Below, in pieces: positions 23,494-34,514 of a DNA stretch of 64,000 bases (the first letter of the stretch is position 1; each line of letters starts with the position of its first letter). The stretch is from NCBI RefSeq assembly GCF_964355755.1, contig NC_092672.1:21264501-21328500 (forward strand), read 5' to 3'. The stretch is from Antedon mediterranea (lineage: Eukaryota > Echinodermata > Crinoidea > Comatulida > Antedonidae). The position numbers and the translations under genes were made by a program. A model generated the notes under the pieces. It saw only the letters and a program-made list of their open reading frames with translations. It was not told the origin of the DNA and ran no database searches.

Positions 23494-23612
23494 ACCTTTA
23501 ACCCTGTACTTCCGATACTGTGTTTTAAATGCAAATTGAAGAACAGGAGATTCTTGTGTTATCAGTTCTTTGCTTTGATGGAGATGATGATACATAAAAC
23601 AGTTATAAAGCC

Positions 23613-24652
23613 TTTAGTAATTGTCGGCGCAACGGTAAAACAAAACAACTACTAAATGTATACAGTAAACTATGCAATTTATTCCAAGTGAATCAAGTGA
23701 GGATTCTCAATAAATAGATAAAATATACAATATACAATGTTTGATAAGACAATGCAGTAAACGGTGTAGCTAAGATGCTGGTTGAGAAAAGAGTGTGTTA
23801 ATAATGTGATATAAAGATATACTTTTATATTTAAGAAATTGACCTTTGTATCAGAATTTAAATAGGTTCACAAACTTGACCCAGAAAGTCCAAAGGAGAG
23901 TTTGTCCAGATGTTTTAATGACCATTTAGTTTATAATAGAATCCCTAAAGAGAACACTTAGCTTAATTTTGTGACTTTCCCATCGTTAAACCAGGAGTGA
24001 TCGACACTATTTAAGTACAGATTTGACAGTGTAATCCATCACAGAAATACCTTATTATACCGTTAATCACTCCCACTTAAACACCCTTGGATCAACTTAG
24101 GACCAATCGTTACCCTCACAGATGATGTAATGACATTATGCAAATGAACTGAGCCAATATACTCCCAAGTTTCAGAAGGGCCCAGACACACCTTACAGCC
24201 ACCTCACGGAGCACACACCTCACAGCAGACTAACACACTTCACACCTCACCGACAGCATCATTGATCCTCCGCGTTCCTTATCTATACTTATAGTTGTAT
24301 ATTGTACTGAAGTATTATACTGAATAAATAATATATGTGTTACGACAGTCAAGCGAGTCAGAGTCTTCATTAGTACCTCAACAACCCAAACGTTATATTA
24401 CAATAATGTGGTCAGTGCATGGTAATATTGGGCTTGGCCCATCTCATCTGACCAATTAGGATTAAGAGAATTAATGTGGTTTTCTGTTAGAGTCATTAAC
24501 ATTCTTAAAATCCATTAGCTAGAAAAGTGAAGGTAACAGGAAGGTAACCTGTCAATGTGAGGTTAAATAAAGAGATATATAGAGGATGTATAAATAATCA
24601 AATTAAAAGTAAATGTTGAATTGTTTAAAAGCTATGTGGTAGGTCTGCTACA
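23613..24652 (-). repeat. 3' LTR of the Gypsy element, split by a solo LTR
   Basis: Identical in extent to the 5' LTR apart from the nested insertion at 23805-24406. It contains the motif TGCCAATATTACC-type core seen in both LTRs. Confidence 0.93.
23805..24402 (+). mobile_element. Solo LTR (598 bp) nested in the Gypsy LTR
   Basis: Termini are TGTGATATAA and TTATATTACA, an inverted repeat with one mismatch and the TG...CA LTR form. ATAA is duplicated on both sides (23801-23804 and 24403-24406). The uninterrupted LTR at 28792-29229 gives the empty site TTAATAATGTGG. An AATAAA-type signal lies at about 24323, followed by a GT-rich stretch, which suits an R-U5 end in + orientation. There are no internal genes, so this is the product of LTR-LTR recombination or a non-autonomous remnant. 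It is unrelated to the host LTR. Confidence 0.85.
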
Positions 24653-24675
24653 GGAGCCCCCTTCCAGTGAAAGAA

Positions 24676-27600
24676 TTAATGATAGAACGAGACAAAACGT
24701 TGAGGGAAATGAACATGTCTACCAGAACGAGTAGTACGGGGAGGGGTTGCCAAAATGGGTGACGGGTTGGTTGGTTTGACTAGGGGTGATGCTTGTAGCT
24801 TGGGAGTGAGGGTTTGCTCTTGGCTTTTAAATATATCAGTATCCAAATGAGCTACCTTTAAGCGATCAATACTGACTGTGTCCTGTCGACCATTTAGATC
24901 GAGAACAAAGTGTTTGTCTGTTCGACTTAATACCTTAAATGGACCATCATATGGACGTTGTAAGGGTTTTCGAACAGAGTCCCTTCGCACAAAAACATGG
25001 GTACAATTAAATATTTCTTGATTGATATAGGATTTACGGTTAGAGTTGGTGCGGGTAGGTGTGGGACGTAGTTTACTCATATTATCACGCAATCTATCAA
25101 TATAATTATAATAATCACAATGTTCAGAGTTTGAATTAAAGAATTGTCCAGGTAATCTTAAAGTAGTGCCATAAACAAGTTCAGCTGCACTATGACCTAG
25201 ATCAGCCTTAAGGGCTGTACGAATGCCTAAAAGTACTATAGGTAAATGTTCTGTCCATTTAGTGTGATCATTATGTGCTTTGAGAGAACCCTTCAAATGT
25301 CGATGAAAACGTTCTACAAGTCCGTTCGCAATAGGATGGTAGGCAGTTGTATGAATGTGCTTAGTTCCTAGTAAGTTGGCGAGTGAATGAAATAATGCAG
25401 ATTCAAATTGTCTTCCTCGATCTGTTGTAATGGTTGAAGGTATTCCGAATGAAGCGATCCATCGATTGACAAATGCGTGTGCGACAGTATCGGCTGTGAT
25501 ATCCGGAATAGGTACGGCTTCGGGCCATCGAGTAAAACGATCGATAAAAGTGAGTAAATAAGAAAAACCATTTGACGGAGGGAGAGGTCCAACAATATCT
25601 ATATGTACATGGTCAAAACGGGCGTCAGGTGTAGAAAAAGTAGAGAGTGGCGAAACGGTGTGCCGGTGTACTTTGGAACGTTGACATTGAATGCATGTTT
25701 GAGACCATCGTCGTACATCACGATTGATTGCTGGCCATACGAAACGGTCAGTAATTAAACGTTGTGTTGCTCGTATACCAGGATGTGATAGCGAATGTAG
25801 AGTGTCAAATATTATGCGTCTGAATTCTTGTGGGATATATGGACGTGGATTGCCTTTGGAAATATCACAAAGAATTGTAGAGTCAGAAGTTGGAATTGGA
25901 AAGTTTTGAAATTGTAGTGAAAACGGTGATTCAAGTAGCTTGTGCAATTCATCGTCATTCTTTTGTGCAGCAGCAATAAGACTAAAATCAACAATGTTAG
26001 TTGTGTTGTGACTGAAAGTATTAAGTTCGATACGCGACAATGCATCAGCTGCTGCATTAGCTTTTCCACTCACATGGCGTATGTCCGTTGTGAATTGAGA
26101 TATGAAATCGAGATGACGGATTTCGCGTGGCGAGTGACGATTTGGTTTGGCGAGTAAAGCATACACAAGTGGCTTATGGTCAGTAAAAATATGAAATGAG
26201 CGTCCTTCAAGTGAATGACGAAAATGTTTAACTGAAAGGTATGCCGCCAAAAGTTCACGACCAAATGTGCTGTATCGCGTCTGCGCTGGTTTCAACTTCT
26301 GTGAGAAAAATGAAATAGGTTGCCAATTGTTGTCAATGCATTGTTGTAGTATACCCCCTATGGCCACATCCGAAGCGTCAACCATGATACTTAAAGGTGC
26401 ATCTGGCTGCGGATGGGTGAGAAGTGTAGCACTTGCGAGGGCGACTTTAATATTATTAAATCCCAATAAAGCTGCGTCGGTCCATACCGGATCCTGTTTC
26501 TTACCTGCCCCAACAAGTAGAGCTGTGACAGGTTGTAAAATCCGGGCACACTGCGGTATAAATCGCCTATAAAAGTTAATAAGTCCAAGGAATTCACGTA
26601 GTTTGCGTAAAGAAGTTGGTTGTGGAAAGTTTTGTATCGCTTCGACCTTTACTTGAAGTGGTCGGACACCTTGCGAATCAACATGATGTCCAAGAAACTC
26701 GAGTGACGAAACTCCAAATTGGCATTTCGCTGGGTTGAGAACAACGCCATACTCATTAAGACGTGTGAATAGTTGATGAAGATGAGTTTCGTGTTCCTCG
26801 GCGTTGGAACTGGCAACAAGCAGGTCGTCGATATAAGCGTAGCAAAAATCCAATCCACGCGTTACCTGATCAATAAAACGTTGAAAAGTTTGAGCGGCAT
26901 TGCGGAGGCCAAATGGCATTCTAACAAATTCAAAAAGTCCAAATGGTGTAGTAATTGCTGTTTTATGAACATCAGCAGGTTCAACTGGTATCTGATGGTA
27001 AGCTCGGACGAGATCAATCTTAGAAAATATAGTGGATCCGTGCAGAGATGCTGTAAAATCGTGCATGTACGGGATAGGATACCGATCTGCAACAGTAGCA
27101 TTGTTCAATGCTCGATAATCCCCACAGGGACGCCAATCCCCAGGAGTTTTCTTAGGCACCATATGTAAAGGTGATGCCCAGTTACTTTTAGAGGGGCGTA
27201 TAATTCCAAGCTGCATCATGTGTTCAAATTCATGTCTGGCTGTTTTGCAGCGGTCATGTGCGAGCCGTCAAGGATGTGACGAAATTGGTGGACCATGGGT
27301 CTGAATATAATGTGTCACATCGTGTTTTAGCGACGCTTCCTGATAACAAGGGCGTGTAATGTTTGGGAATTTTGTAAGAATGTAGTCCCAATTGGACTTA
27401 GCCTCAAGGGTGGTATATATAAGACCGAGAGGCGAAGTTTTGGAGGCGACACCTTGAATACTCAGGTTGGTGGTAGTGTCAATGAGTCGTCGATTATTCA
27501 TATCGACTAACAGTCCAAAATGTCTTAAAAAATCAGCCCCTATGATGGGGTGTGTGACGTCTGCGACAACAAATAACCATTGAGATGTTCGTCTCAAACC

Positions 27601-27861
27601 TAAGTCTAAGGTTACAGAGCGATGTCCATAAGTGTTGATAGATGTATTATTTGCGGCAGTCAAAGTAGACTCTTGTCGCCTATGTAGACGCTCATGGCGA
27701 GTAGGTGGAACAACGCTAACTTCTGCCCCAGTGTCTATGAGGAAACGTTGTTTGGATAATTGATTAACAATAAAGAAAAGGCGACTTACGATTTGACGGC
27801 CAGCAACATTTGTCGCATTTAGTTGTCGGCGTTGGAGTTTTCCGAACACGGCGGATTGCAT
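24676..27861 (-). pseudogene. pol: Gypsy pol: protease, reverse transcriptase, RNase H, integrase (one in-frame stop)
   Basis: One reading frame runs from 27861 to 24676, broken by a single TGA at 27268-27270 between protease and RT. The protease part (27861-27271) has LIDTGAEVSVV with its catalytic Asp about 43 residues from the first Met. Counting from Met at 27219, RT shows FSKIDL (65-70), MPFG (101-104) and YIDD (129-132). RNase H has D281, E322 and D347. Integrase has the HHCC zinc site H475/H479/C509/C512 and a DDE triad D541/D600/E636 with 35 residues between the last two. A GPF motif follows. The product would copy element RNA and insert the cDNA. The frame is -1 relative to gag, overlapping it by 43 bases. 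The TGA may inactivate the element or be read through. Confidence 0.93.
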
Positions 27862-28751
27862 TTTCGAGCATTTACTCCAAATTTTTCATGGTACCAACAG
27901 AGTTGAGGAGTGTTGTTTGAATGTTGAGCTGAGCGATTGGTACTGTTAGGTTGAGCAGGAGATGAATGCCTACCACTCGATCGATTTCGATGTCGACTTG
28001 TGCTGCGACTTTGATATCTGTTGTGCCGTCGGTCAGATTGCAAGGAATTAACTTGCGTTGACAGTTGTTGAATCTGTTTTTGCAGGTTTTCAAGGGTCGC
28101 AGACAAGGAGGGTGTATTGTCCGTGTGTACTGCCGATACACTTGTTGGCGCAGTTGCAGTTACAGATACTTCAATAATTTTGTCAGCCAATGATGTCAAG
28201 CTTCCCAGGTCCAACTCATCCTTGGTTGAAGCTAGGATAAGCTGTACATTAGTTGGGAGGCGACTTAAGAATAGTTGTTTCATAATTGAAGATTCAAGTG
28301 GCCTGTCGCCTAAGAGTTGCAACATCCGTCGGTATAATTGCGACGGTTTCCTATCCCCCAACTCCTCGGCCGTCAGGAGTTGGCGGAGGCGCTGTTGGTC
28401 GGAGTCAGTTGTCCGACGTATTAAGGTATCTTTCAAGTTCACATACCTGTTATCAGTAGGCGGGTTGAGAAGTAGATCCCGAACTTCCTGCGCAATTTCA
28501 GGTTGCAATGATCCGACTAAGTAAGCGTATTTTGTAGCATCTACTGTAATCCCACGCGTTGTGAACTGTGCTTCCACTTGGGTGAACCACAATATTGGAT
28601 CATTGGGCCAGTATGGAGGCAGTTTCAACGCTACCGAAGAAATTGGCCTGTTGACGGTTGCTGCGTCAGGAGCGGGCACCACAGGTTGTTCCTGGTGCTG
28701 GGGTTGTGCTGGAGGTTGCGGTAGCTGTCGTTGTTGCTGTTGTCCTTCCAT
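27819..28751 (-). CDS. gag: Gypsy Gag-like structural protein (310 aa)
   Basis: This is the first ORF after the 5' LTR, starting about 40 bases downstream of the primer-binding site. The N-terminus is Gln/Pro-rich. The middle carries the retrotransposon capsid pattern ISSVALKLPPYWPNDPILWF followed by helical segments. A basic SR-rich stretch precedes the C-terminal CWYHEKFG...KCNPPC motif (C285, H288, C298, C302), a knuckle variant seen in invertebrate Gypsy Gag proteins. It ends 43 bases inside pol, so Pol is probably made by -1 frameshifting. The overlap contains GGAAAAC and CGAAAAT stretches, but no canonical slippery heptamer is obvious. Confidence 0.85.
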   Translation of the reverse strand: MEGQQQQRQLPQPPAQPQHQEQPVVPAPDAATVNRPISSVALKLPPYWPNDPILWFTQVEAQFTTRGITVDATKYAYLVGSLQPEIAQEVRDLLLNPPTDNRYVNLKDTLIRRTTDSDQQRLRQLLTAEELGDRKPSQLYRRMLQLLGDRPLESSIMKQLFLSRLPTNVQLILASTKDELDLGSLTSLADKIIEVSVTATAPTSVSAVHTDNTPSLSATLENLQKQIQQLSTQVNSLQSDRRHNRYQSRSTSRHRNRSSGRHSSPAQPNSTNRSAQHSNNTPQLCWYHEKFGVNARKCNPPCSENSNADN

Positions 28752-28791
28752 TTTAAGTTAAATTCGGTATAAGAAAGTCGAGGGTCACCAC

Positions 28792-29229
28792 TTTAGTAAT
28801 TGTCGGCGCAACGGTAAAACAAAACAACTACTAAATGTATACAGTAAACTATGCAATTTATTCCAAGTGAATCAAGTGAGGATTCTCAATAAATAGATAA
28901 AAAATACAATATACAATGTTTGATAAGACAATGCAGTAAACGGTGTAGCTAAGATGCTGGTTGAGAAAAGAGTGTGTTAATAATGTGGTCAGTGCATGGT
29001 AATATTGGGCTTGGCCCATCTCATCTGACCAATTAGGATTAAGAGAATTAATGTGGTTTTCTGTTAGAGTCATTAACATTCTTAAAATCCATTAGCTAGA
29101 AAAGTGAAGGTAACAGGAAGGTAACCTGTCAATCTGAGGTTAAATAAAGAGATATATAGAGGATGTATAAATAATCAAATTAAAAGTAAATGTTGAATTG
29201 TTTAAAAGCTATGTGGTAGGTCTGCTACA
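28792..29229 (-). repeat. 5' LTR of the Gypsy element
   Basis: An intact 438-bp LTR, TGTAGCAG...TTACTAAA on the - strand. It would supply the promoter for gag-pol. Confidence 0.93.
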
Positions 29230-29234
29230 AAGCC

Positions 29235-31186
29235 TATCAAACATACAGTAGTAAGTCAATAAAAGTAAATAATAGTCAACCAGAAATAAAACTTGGTTTA
29301 CTAAAGATTTGATTGTCAATGTCAACACAATGTAGGCGCTATGCAAGTGAGTTGACCAATAACAAGCAACATTTCGGATAATCCATCACATTGTGATTGG
29401 TCAATTTGCTTGATTTAATTCACAAAAAAATTGGATAGACCAGGGAGATGTAAAATAAATCTCCCTGGATAGACTACAGACAAATGGACAGACTAAATGT
29501 TGGGACAAACAAACTTATTACATGCAATTATTACTCAGTAATCACCTCTGTAGTCCCATGGGTACTCTTTTAAATAGTTATTGATTACAGTGCCTTAAAA
29601 TATTCTTTAAATAATAATTGTGTAAATGAATTTGACCAGAACCTTTACCATGCCAAACCATATCAATACTTTGAGTTACAATTGTAGATAATATATTGAT
29701 ATTCATTTGTAGCTATACACTAGGCTTCATTATCTTAAGATTGTTAGAGTATGCGTAACAGCAGTTGACCATATGCACTGTTTATATTTTGTGTGGTGAA
29801 ACGAGTACAGGGGTAGGTCTATAGCTACAGCAGTATCTATAAATTATGGTTAATTCTGACATAGGCGAGCACAATGCAAAAACTTCGGTACAAATCTCCG
29901 CCTTGGATACCTATACCTTATCTATCTGAGATGTACCGCGAAACGTAGATTTGATAACATTAGTGTTCACAGCGACGCTATTGTTCCATATTTCTATCTT
30001 AGGAAGATGTTATAAAGAGTTTTTTAACACAATTTATGATTTCAACATTAGATTTTCATTTCAATTTCAATTCTTCCCGGTCAAAGTAATTTCCGGGTTT
30101 AAGATAAGTTCACCTTGCAACAACCTGGTTTCAAATATTTTCTCTCTTTTATACACAAGGGAGCAGTTAAAATAATAGATTTGACCCTAAAGGTGACTGG
30201 AAACAGGCACTTTCCATCAATCAATACAGTGTCCCTTTGGAAGACGAAAAAAAAATCAGATATAGTAGGACTGGAGCTTAAGTTGGACAAATCATAGCCA
30301 TTTTATTTTTTTGTTTATTTTAAAACATACCGCGCGTGTGTGAAGGTACAGTAGTTAAATAAGGGAATTATACTGCAAATTAATAAAGATCAAATTAAAT
30401 ATACGCCATAAAGAATCAGAATATATTGTGGGGAATAGTATTATAAAATTACATAGGGAGATTTGATGATAAGACATTTTTCGAGTGAAATCCCGATAAC
30501 TGAGTTTTATTGAGTAAGCTTGCAGGAATAACTGTAGGCTATCTTTGTCCCGTTAGGACCGAGATGTCTGCCCATGTTGCAAGCCGTACCATAATGTCTT
30601 CTTTCTTGGGCCCACTCTGTCACGGCAGTTAGTTTCAAAAGATGATTAAATTAAATAATGTAATAATAATTATTAGGATGGTATTCATTTGAATAAACGC
30701 CTCTCCAATAAAACATCACTTTGAATAATAACCCCCCCCCCCCCAACCCAACTATCTAATAAACGTCCATCCACATATTTATAACAACACAATTATACGG
30801 TACTATTTGTAGTAGAATTCACCGCACTGTTATCTACAATTTACCAAGCATTTGTTATTCTTTTTTAGAACTTTTCATATCTACTAGAGGATTTCATTTG
30901 ATTATAAATGTTACCATATTATTAAAACTACAAAATTTAACATATATCCCTCGAATAAGCACCTCCCTCAAATGACCTCCGCCTCCCCAAAGGGACCTAC
31001 CAAACAATAAAAACTGTACTTTAAAATGTTATTAATCCTCTAAAACACTGTGAAACAAAGTAGTTTAGTTTTATGAATGTCAAGTATTTTCAATAATGGT
31101 AACCGACAGAAAACGTATAAGGAGAACATTATCATTCCGAAAACCATCGTCTACACTTCCTAGAGGGGGAGCGAGCTCACCCTCTA
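29235..31186. other. Non-coding stretch with short hairpins and a poly-C tract
   Basis: No gene is recognised. It holds a 10-bp hairpin CCAGGGAGAT/ATCTCCCTGG at 29439-29467, a run of about 14 C at 30731-30744, and the first copy of a dispersed motif (29775-29835) that recurs at about 31200 and 31615. Open frames at 29951-30297 overlap on both strands without recognisable motifs. Confidence 0.45.
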
Positions 31187-31304
31187 GTGATCATAATTAC
31201 TGTTTATATTTTATGTGGTGTAGTAGGTACAGGGGTAGTCCTATGCTACAGTAGTATGATCATAATCACTATAGGGCTGGAAGTCATTCAAATATATAGG
31301 GTTG

Positions 31305-31406
31305 TAATTGTATTAAACTACTGTGGAGTAGGGAATAGGGCAAAACATCTGACCAATTACTCAACTCCCTGACGCAAAGCTACTCCACAGTAGTTTAATA
31401 CAATTA
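31305..31406. repeat. Perfect 27-bp inverted repeat with 48-nt spacer
   Basis: 31305-31331 (TAATTGTATTAAACTACTGT...) is exactly repeated in reverse complement at 31380-31406. The spacer contains CAAAACATCTGACCAATTA, which recurs in variant form at 31572. It could form a long hairpin or be the residue of a small TIR element. Confidence 0.8.
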
Positions 31407-31414
31407 CGCTGCGT

Positions 31415-31512
31415 ACTTGGGCTCGAATCTAACCACTAGCCATCAAGTGGTCAGAGGTATGAACGGCAGGCTAGTGATCTGGAGGTCGTGGGTTCGTCTC
31501 CCACCCAAGAAC
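31415..31512 (+). repeat. tRNA-derived (SINE-like) sequence
   Basis: An A-box-like AGTGGTCAGAGGTATGA and a B-box-like GGGTTCGTCTCCCAC are spaced as in a tRNA. CTTGGG at the start can pair with CCCAAG at the end. The anticodon arm does not fold cleanly, so I call it tRNA-derived rather than a functional tRNA. Confidence 0.5.
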
Positions 31513-32054
31513 TTTTTTCGCAAGTATTCTCAAATGTACTTAGTATGAAGTACAAATGACGTCAGAGTAGGGCAAAACATCTGAACAATCATTCAAATAT
31601 ACCAAATTCTATATTGTGTGGTGTCTGGTACAGGGGTATGGCTACATCAGTATGGTCATACTCGCTTACTGCTTAGTATGTGACCTGATTTTAGTGAAGG
31701 TGACAAAGTCACATTCCTCAAATATGTATCATGTTCAAAGAGACTTTAATACCATATAACCATAACATCTTTATTATTTTGTCTGTTTTTGTTATTGCAT
31801 GCATCCATACATATGGGGAATAGAAAGTGACCGCAATTAGGGCGAGGCACCTCGGGGTAATGAGGTATCAAACTGACTGATTGTACTGTGAAGTTTTAAA
31901 CTATAATTGTAACAGGTATTCTGTACTTACTAGTATAAGATATGTTTTTATTCAACTGTGATATTTTATGTAAAGGTTGTCATTTTGTTTTTTTTTTTAT
32001 TATTAACAAAAATGTGCATTTCTCTAACATATTTATTTTTAAAATGTTAAATAG
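31513..32054. other. Non-coding stretch upstream of ankyrin exon
   Basis: It contains the third copy of the GGTACAGGGGTA motif (about 31625) and a T-rich tract at 31988-32000. The acceptor TTAAATAG stands at its end. Confidence 0.4.
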
Positions 32055-32153
32055 AATGGCGAAACAGCATTGCATTGGGGTGCAGCAAATGGTCATGTTG
32101 ATGTCTGCCAAATGTTGGTAGACATGGCAGCAGCAGTGGACCAACAAAATAAT
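32055..32153 (+). pseudogene. Ankyrin-repeat exon with lost 5' splice site
   Basis: After AAATAG the 99 bases encode one 33-residue ankyrin repeat beginning NGETALHWGAANGHVDVCQM (the TALH and AANGH signatures) and continuing LVDMAAAVDQQNN. The second half is weaker than consensus: the usual GA after the second helix reads AA. The next exon ends AAA|GTAAGT, but here the corresponding position is AAT|TTAAGT, so the donor GT is gone. Length and phase match the exon at 44864. It is probably a decaying duplicate of an ankyrin exon. A very weak read into the intron ends at a stop soon after. Confidence 0.7.
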
Positions 32154-33198
32154 TTAAGTCATAAATTAATGTTAAATTAATGTTTGTATTGAGAACCATT
32201 CAGGATCAGAATCCTAAATTTTATTCTTCATTTTAGTTTAAAATGCTTGTTCCTCAAACAGAATAGCACAAAATGTAGCCTAAGAATGGAATTATTTTAT
32301 TATGGTATAGAGGCTACTTGTTAATACCTTCATATTTTTTTCTTATTTGAAATTTTTATTAAATTGTCTAATTATTCTACATCTTGAATTTAACATATTT
32401 ATACCATCAAGATAGTGCAGACAAGTCAACATTAACAACAACAAATTAAACAAGTTTAAAATGCTATTTTTTGGGCTATTAAAAAGCTGCAGTTAATCTA
32501 GCAATCATTTGGTGGATTACTGTAATTTAGTTAGTAATTCTCTATTAAATAAATGTCATGAAAACTATAGCGCTTAGATTGCTTAGTGCTTGAAGTTGCT
32601 TGTTGGTATGACAACTACAACTAATGCAGATCCTGCATTATATCTGTCTCAGAATATCCTTGTTTAATCAATCTTTTTAAAACTTTTTTAATCATTACAT
32701 TAGTAATGCTAATTTTAATACACGATTATAATATTATTGAATGCATTTCATGCATTTCTCATTTGTTTCATGCTGCACAATTTTGATGTGTCAGGCACGT
32801 TTCTGATGGTAATGGTATCTTGGACCTTGTGTGAATGGATAAAAGGCAAACAACTTTGGGGAATACATTTTTGTTATACTGATGTTGTCACAAAAGTTTG
32901 TAGTTTTTCTGATTTCAGGATATGTTATTTGTAAAGTAATGGCATAAAATTTAAACTGAATTCAAATTGAATCAAATATTAAACTTCTTCTTCTACTAAA
33001 ATGTAGAGTAGACATTACTCTATACATTGATATAAAGAATTAAATGTTTGAACAAGAAAAACTGTACTTATAGCTATTTTTTATCATACCCTACCTAAAA
33101 TTGTTTAATAATCTAGAACTCAGTGTTTTGTTAACTTGTGTTCGTACATATTCATAGCTATAAACATGTGCATAACGATGCTTAAATTAAACAGAGTT
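32154..33198. other. Non-coding stretch
   Basis: AT-rich intron-like sequence. The open frame 32737-32934 has no recognisable motif. Confidence 0.45.
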
Positions 33199-34306
33199 AT
33201 AGAATTATACACGCCCCAGGGCGGGTTTCAAAATTAGTTTACAGCCTTCTCAGTACATAACACCCGACGCCATGAGTATCTGTCTATACTCGCCAACCTC
33301 CACCCCTCTTCAATAACACCCCATACTCTTTCTTAAAAACAAATTCTTCCCAGTGATGGACAAATTCAATTCAACCTAAGCTTCGAATTGAGAGGAGTAT
33401 GCATAGCTACGATGGGTCTAATAATGGTTAAATGGTACGTTGTAAATTGTGTAAATGAATAGGTGTCATATTGGCTGATAATTAAAATATGTAATTTAGA
33501 TACTGCGGTCCTCAGCCTTCTTTCACCACCCCAGCCACCAACAAACCTTGACTCCTCCCCTGGACAGTTCAAATTTAGTAACTTTTCCTAGTACAATCCA
33601 ATCATATAGGATGGACAGTTTTCAAATACAGTTTCAGTCATGGTGATAGGCCTACATCTCCACCCCATCCGCTTCCCAGGGATGATTAAATACTTTAACA
33701 TTTTCCAACCACAATTCTGGTGTAAGCAAAATCCCCACTATCCCCTGAACCCAAACCCTATCTCCCAACCCCACTCTCCCACAATGGGCGTTTTTCCCTT
33801 GGAGGATTGGTGGTGTAGTTGAACACAGTAACAGTAAACAACGTTTGTGTGTTCAAACAGGAATGGATGTTTGTAATGAGACAATCCAAGAGACCGATAC
33901 ATAGCTGGATATGGTTAAAGTACTTTGCTAAATGTGTAAATGAATAGGTGTCATATTGGTTAATGAATAAAATATGTATATCTATATACGCCTTGCTGAG
34001 GATAATTAAAATACTGTAAAACTTTTGTAGTATAATTTTACAATTCAATAGCCTACAACCCCGAGCCCTAGCAAAAAATGACATCACAAACCACCACACC
34101 ACCCCCGCCCCACCCCTCCCACCCCTCCCACAAAAACCCCAGGAGTCGGGGGAATTTTTAAAAATGTAGTTTAAAACCTTCCGGGTACAATTGCCATCAT
34201 TTTGATACCCCATACGTATGGTTACGTGCAGAAACATAATTTTGTATAACGAACAAACAAACAAACAGACAGACAAACAGACAAACTCTCTCACTTATAA
34301 TATAGA
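33199..34306 (-). mobile_element. Helitron-like element, non-autonomous copy
   Basis: On the - strand it starts TCTATATTATAAGTGAGAGA after an A and runs through tandem GTTT/GTCT repeats (34240-34285). It ends with the GC hairpin CGCCCTGGGGCG, then TATAATTCTAT, a decayed form of the CTAG end of the copy at 567. The 178-aa open frame on the - strand (34294-33758) includes the 5' end repeats as a VCLSVCLFVC string and is not a gene. No Rep/helicase is present. Confidence 0.6.
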
Positions 34307-34436
34307 TATATATATATGAGAATTTTATATAAATCATTCTGTAAATTATAGAAACAGTGCTCATATTCGGAACATGGTCTCATAATCGCGTTGAGCATAG
34401 CTCATTGGTGAAAGTTCCATACTTTTTAGTTGTATG

Positions 34437-34514
34437 AAATAATGTCTCTGGCGGAATTTGAACATGCAACCTCTCGCTTACAGGGCGAGTATCATACCGC
34501 TAGACCACAGAGCC
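34437..34514 (-). repeat. tRNA-like sequence, degenerate (anticodon TGT)
   Basis: On the - strand the acceptor GGCTCTG pairs with CAGAGAC at six of seven positions. The D arm is GGTCTAGCGGTATGAT, the anticodon stem CTCGC/GCGAG is perfect around loop CCTGTAA, and the T loop is TTCAAAT. The T stem is poor, so this is likely a tRNA pseudogene or SINE head rather than a working tRNA-Thr. Confidence 0.5.

Larger units (their letters stand above)
23613..29229 (-). mobile_element. Ty3/Gypsy LTR retrotransposon, nearly full length
   Basis: Two 438-bp LTRs (23613-24652 once its 602-bp insertion is removed, and 28792-29229) differ at only two positions I can find. AAGCC is duplicated outside both ends (23608-23612 and 29230-29234). 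On the - strand the LTR starts TGTAGCAG. A purine tract GGAAGGGGGCTCC precedes the 3' LTR, and TGGTGACCCTCGAC, a primer-binding-site-like sequence, follows the 5' LTR after one base. Gag and pol lie between. No env or chromodomain is seen. The near-identical LTRs indicate a recent insertion. Confidence 0.95.

Noticed and set aside
25368-28761. Many overlapping open frames on both strands within the Gypsy element
   Set aside because: Shadows of gag and pol in other frames.
29439-29467. Hairpin CCAGGGAGAT/ATCTCCCTGG as a transcription terminator
   Set aside because: Intrinsic hairpin terminators are a bacterial feature, and there is no gene upstream.
33758-34294. 178-aa open frame on the - strand
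   Set aside because: It starts in the GTTT/GTCT repeats of a Helitron-like 5' end and spans its non-coding interior. No domain is visible.
34437-34514. Functional tRNA-Thr gene
   Set aside because: Acceptor and anticodon stems pair, but the T stem does not, and the sequence resembles a tRNA-derived repeat.
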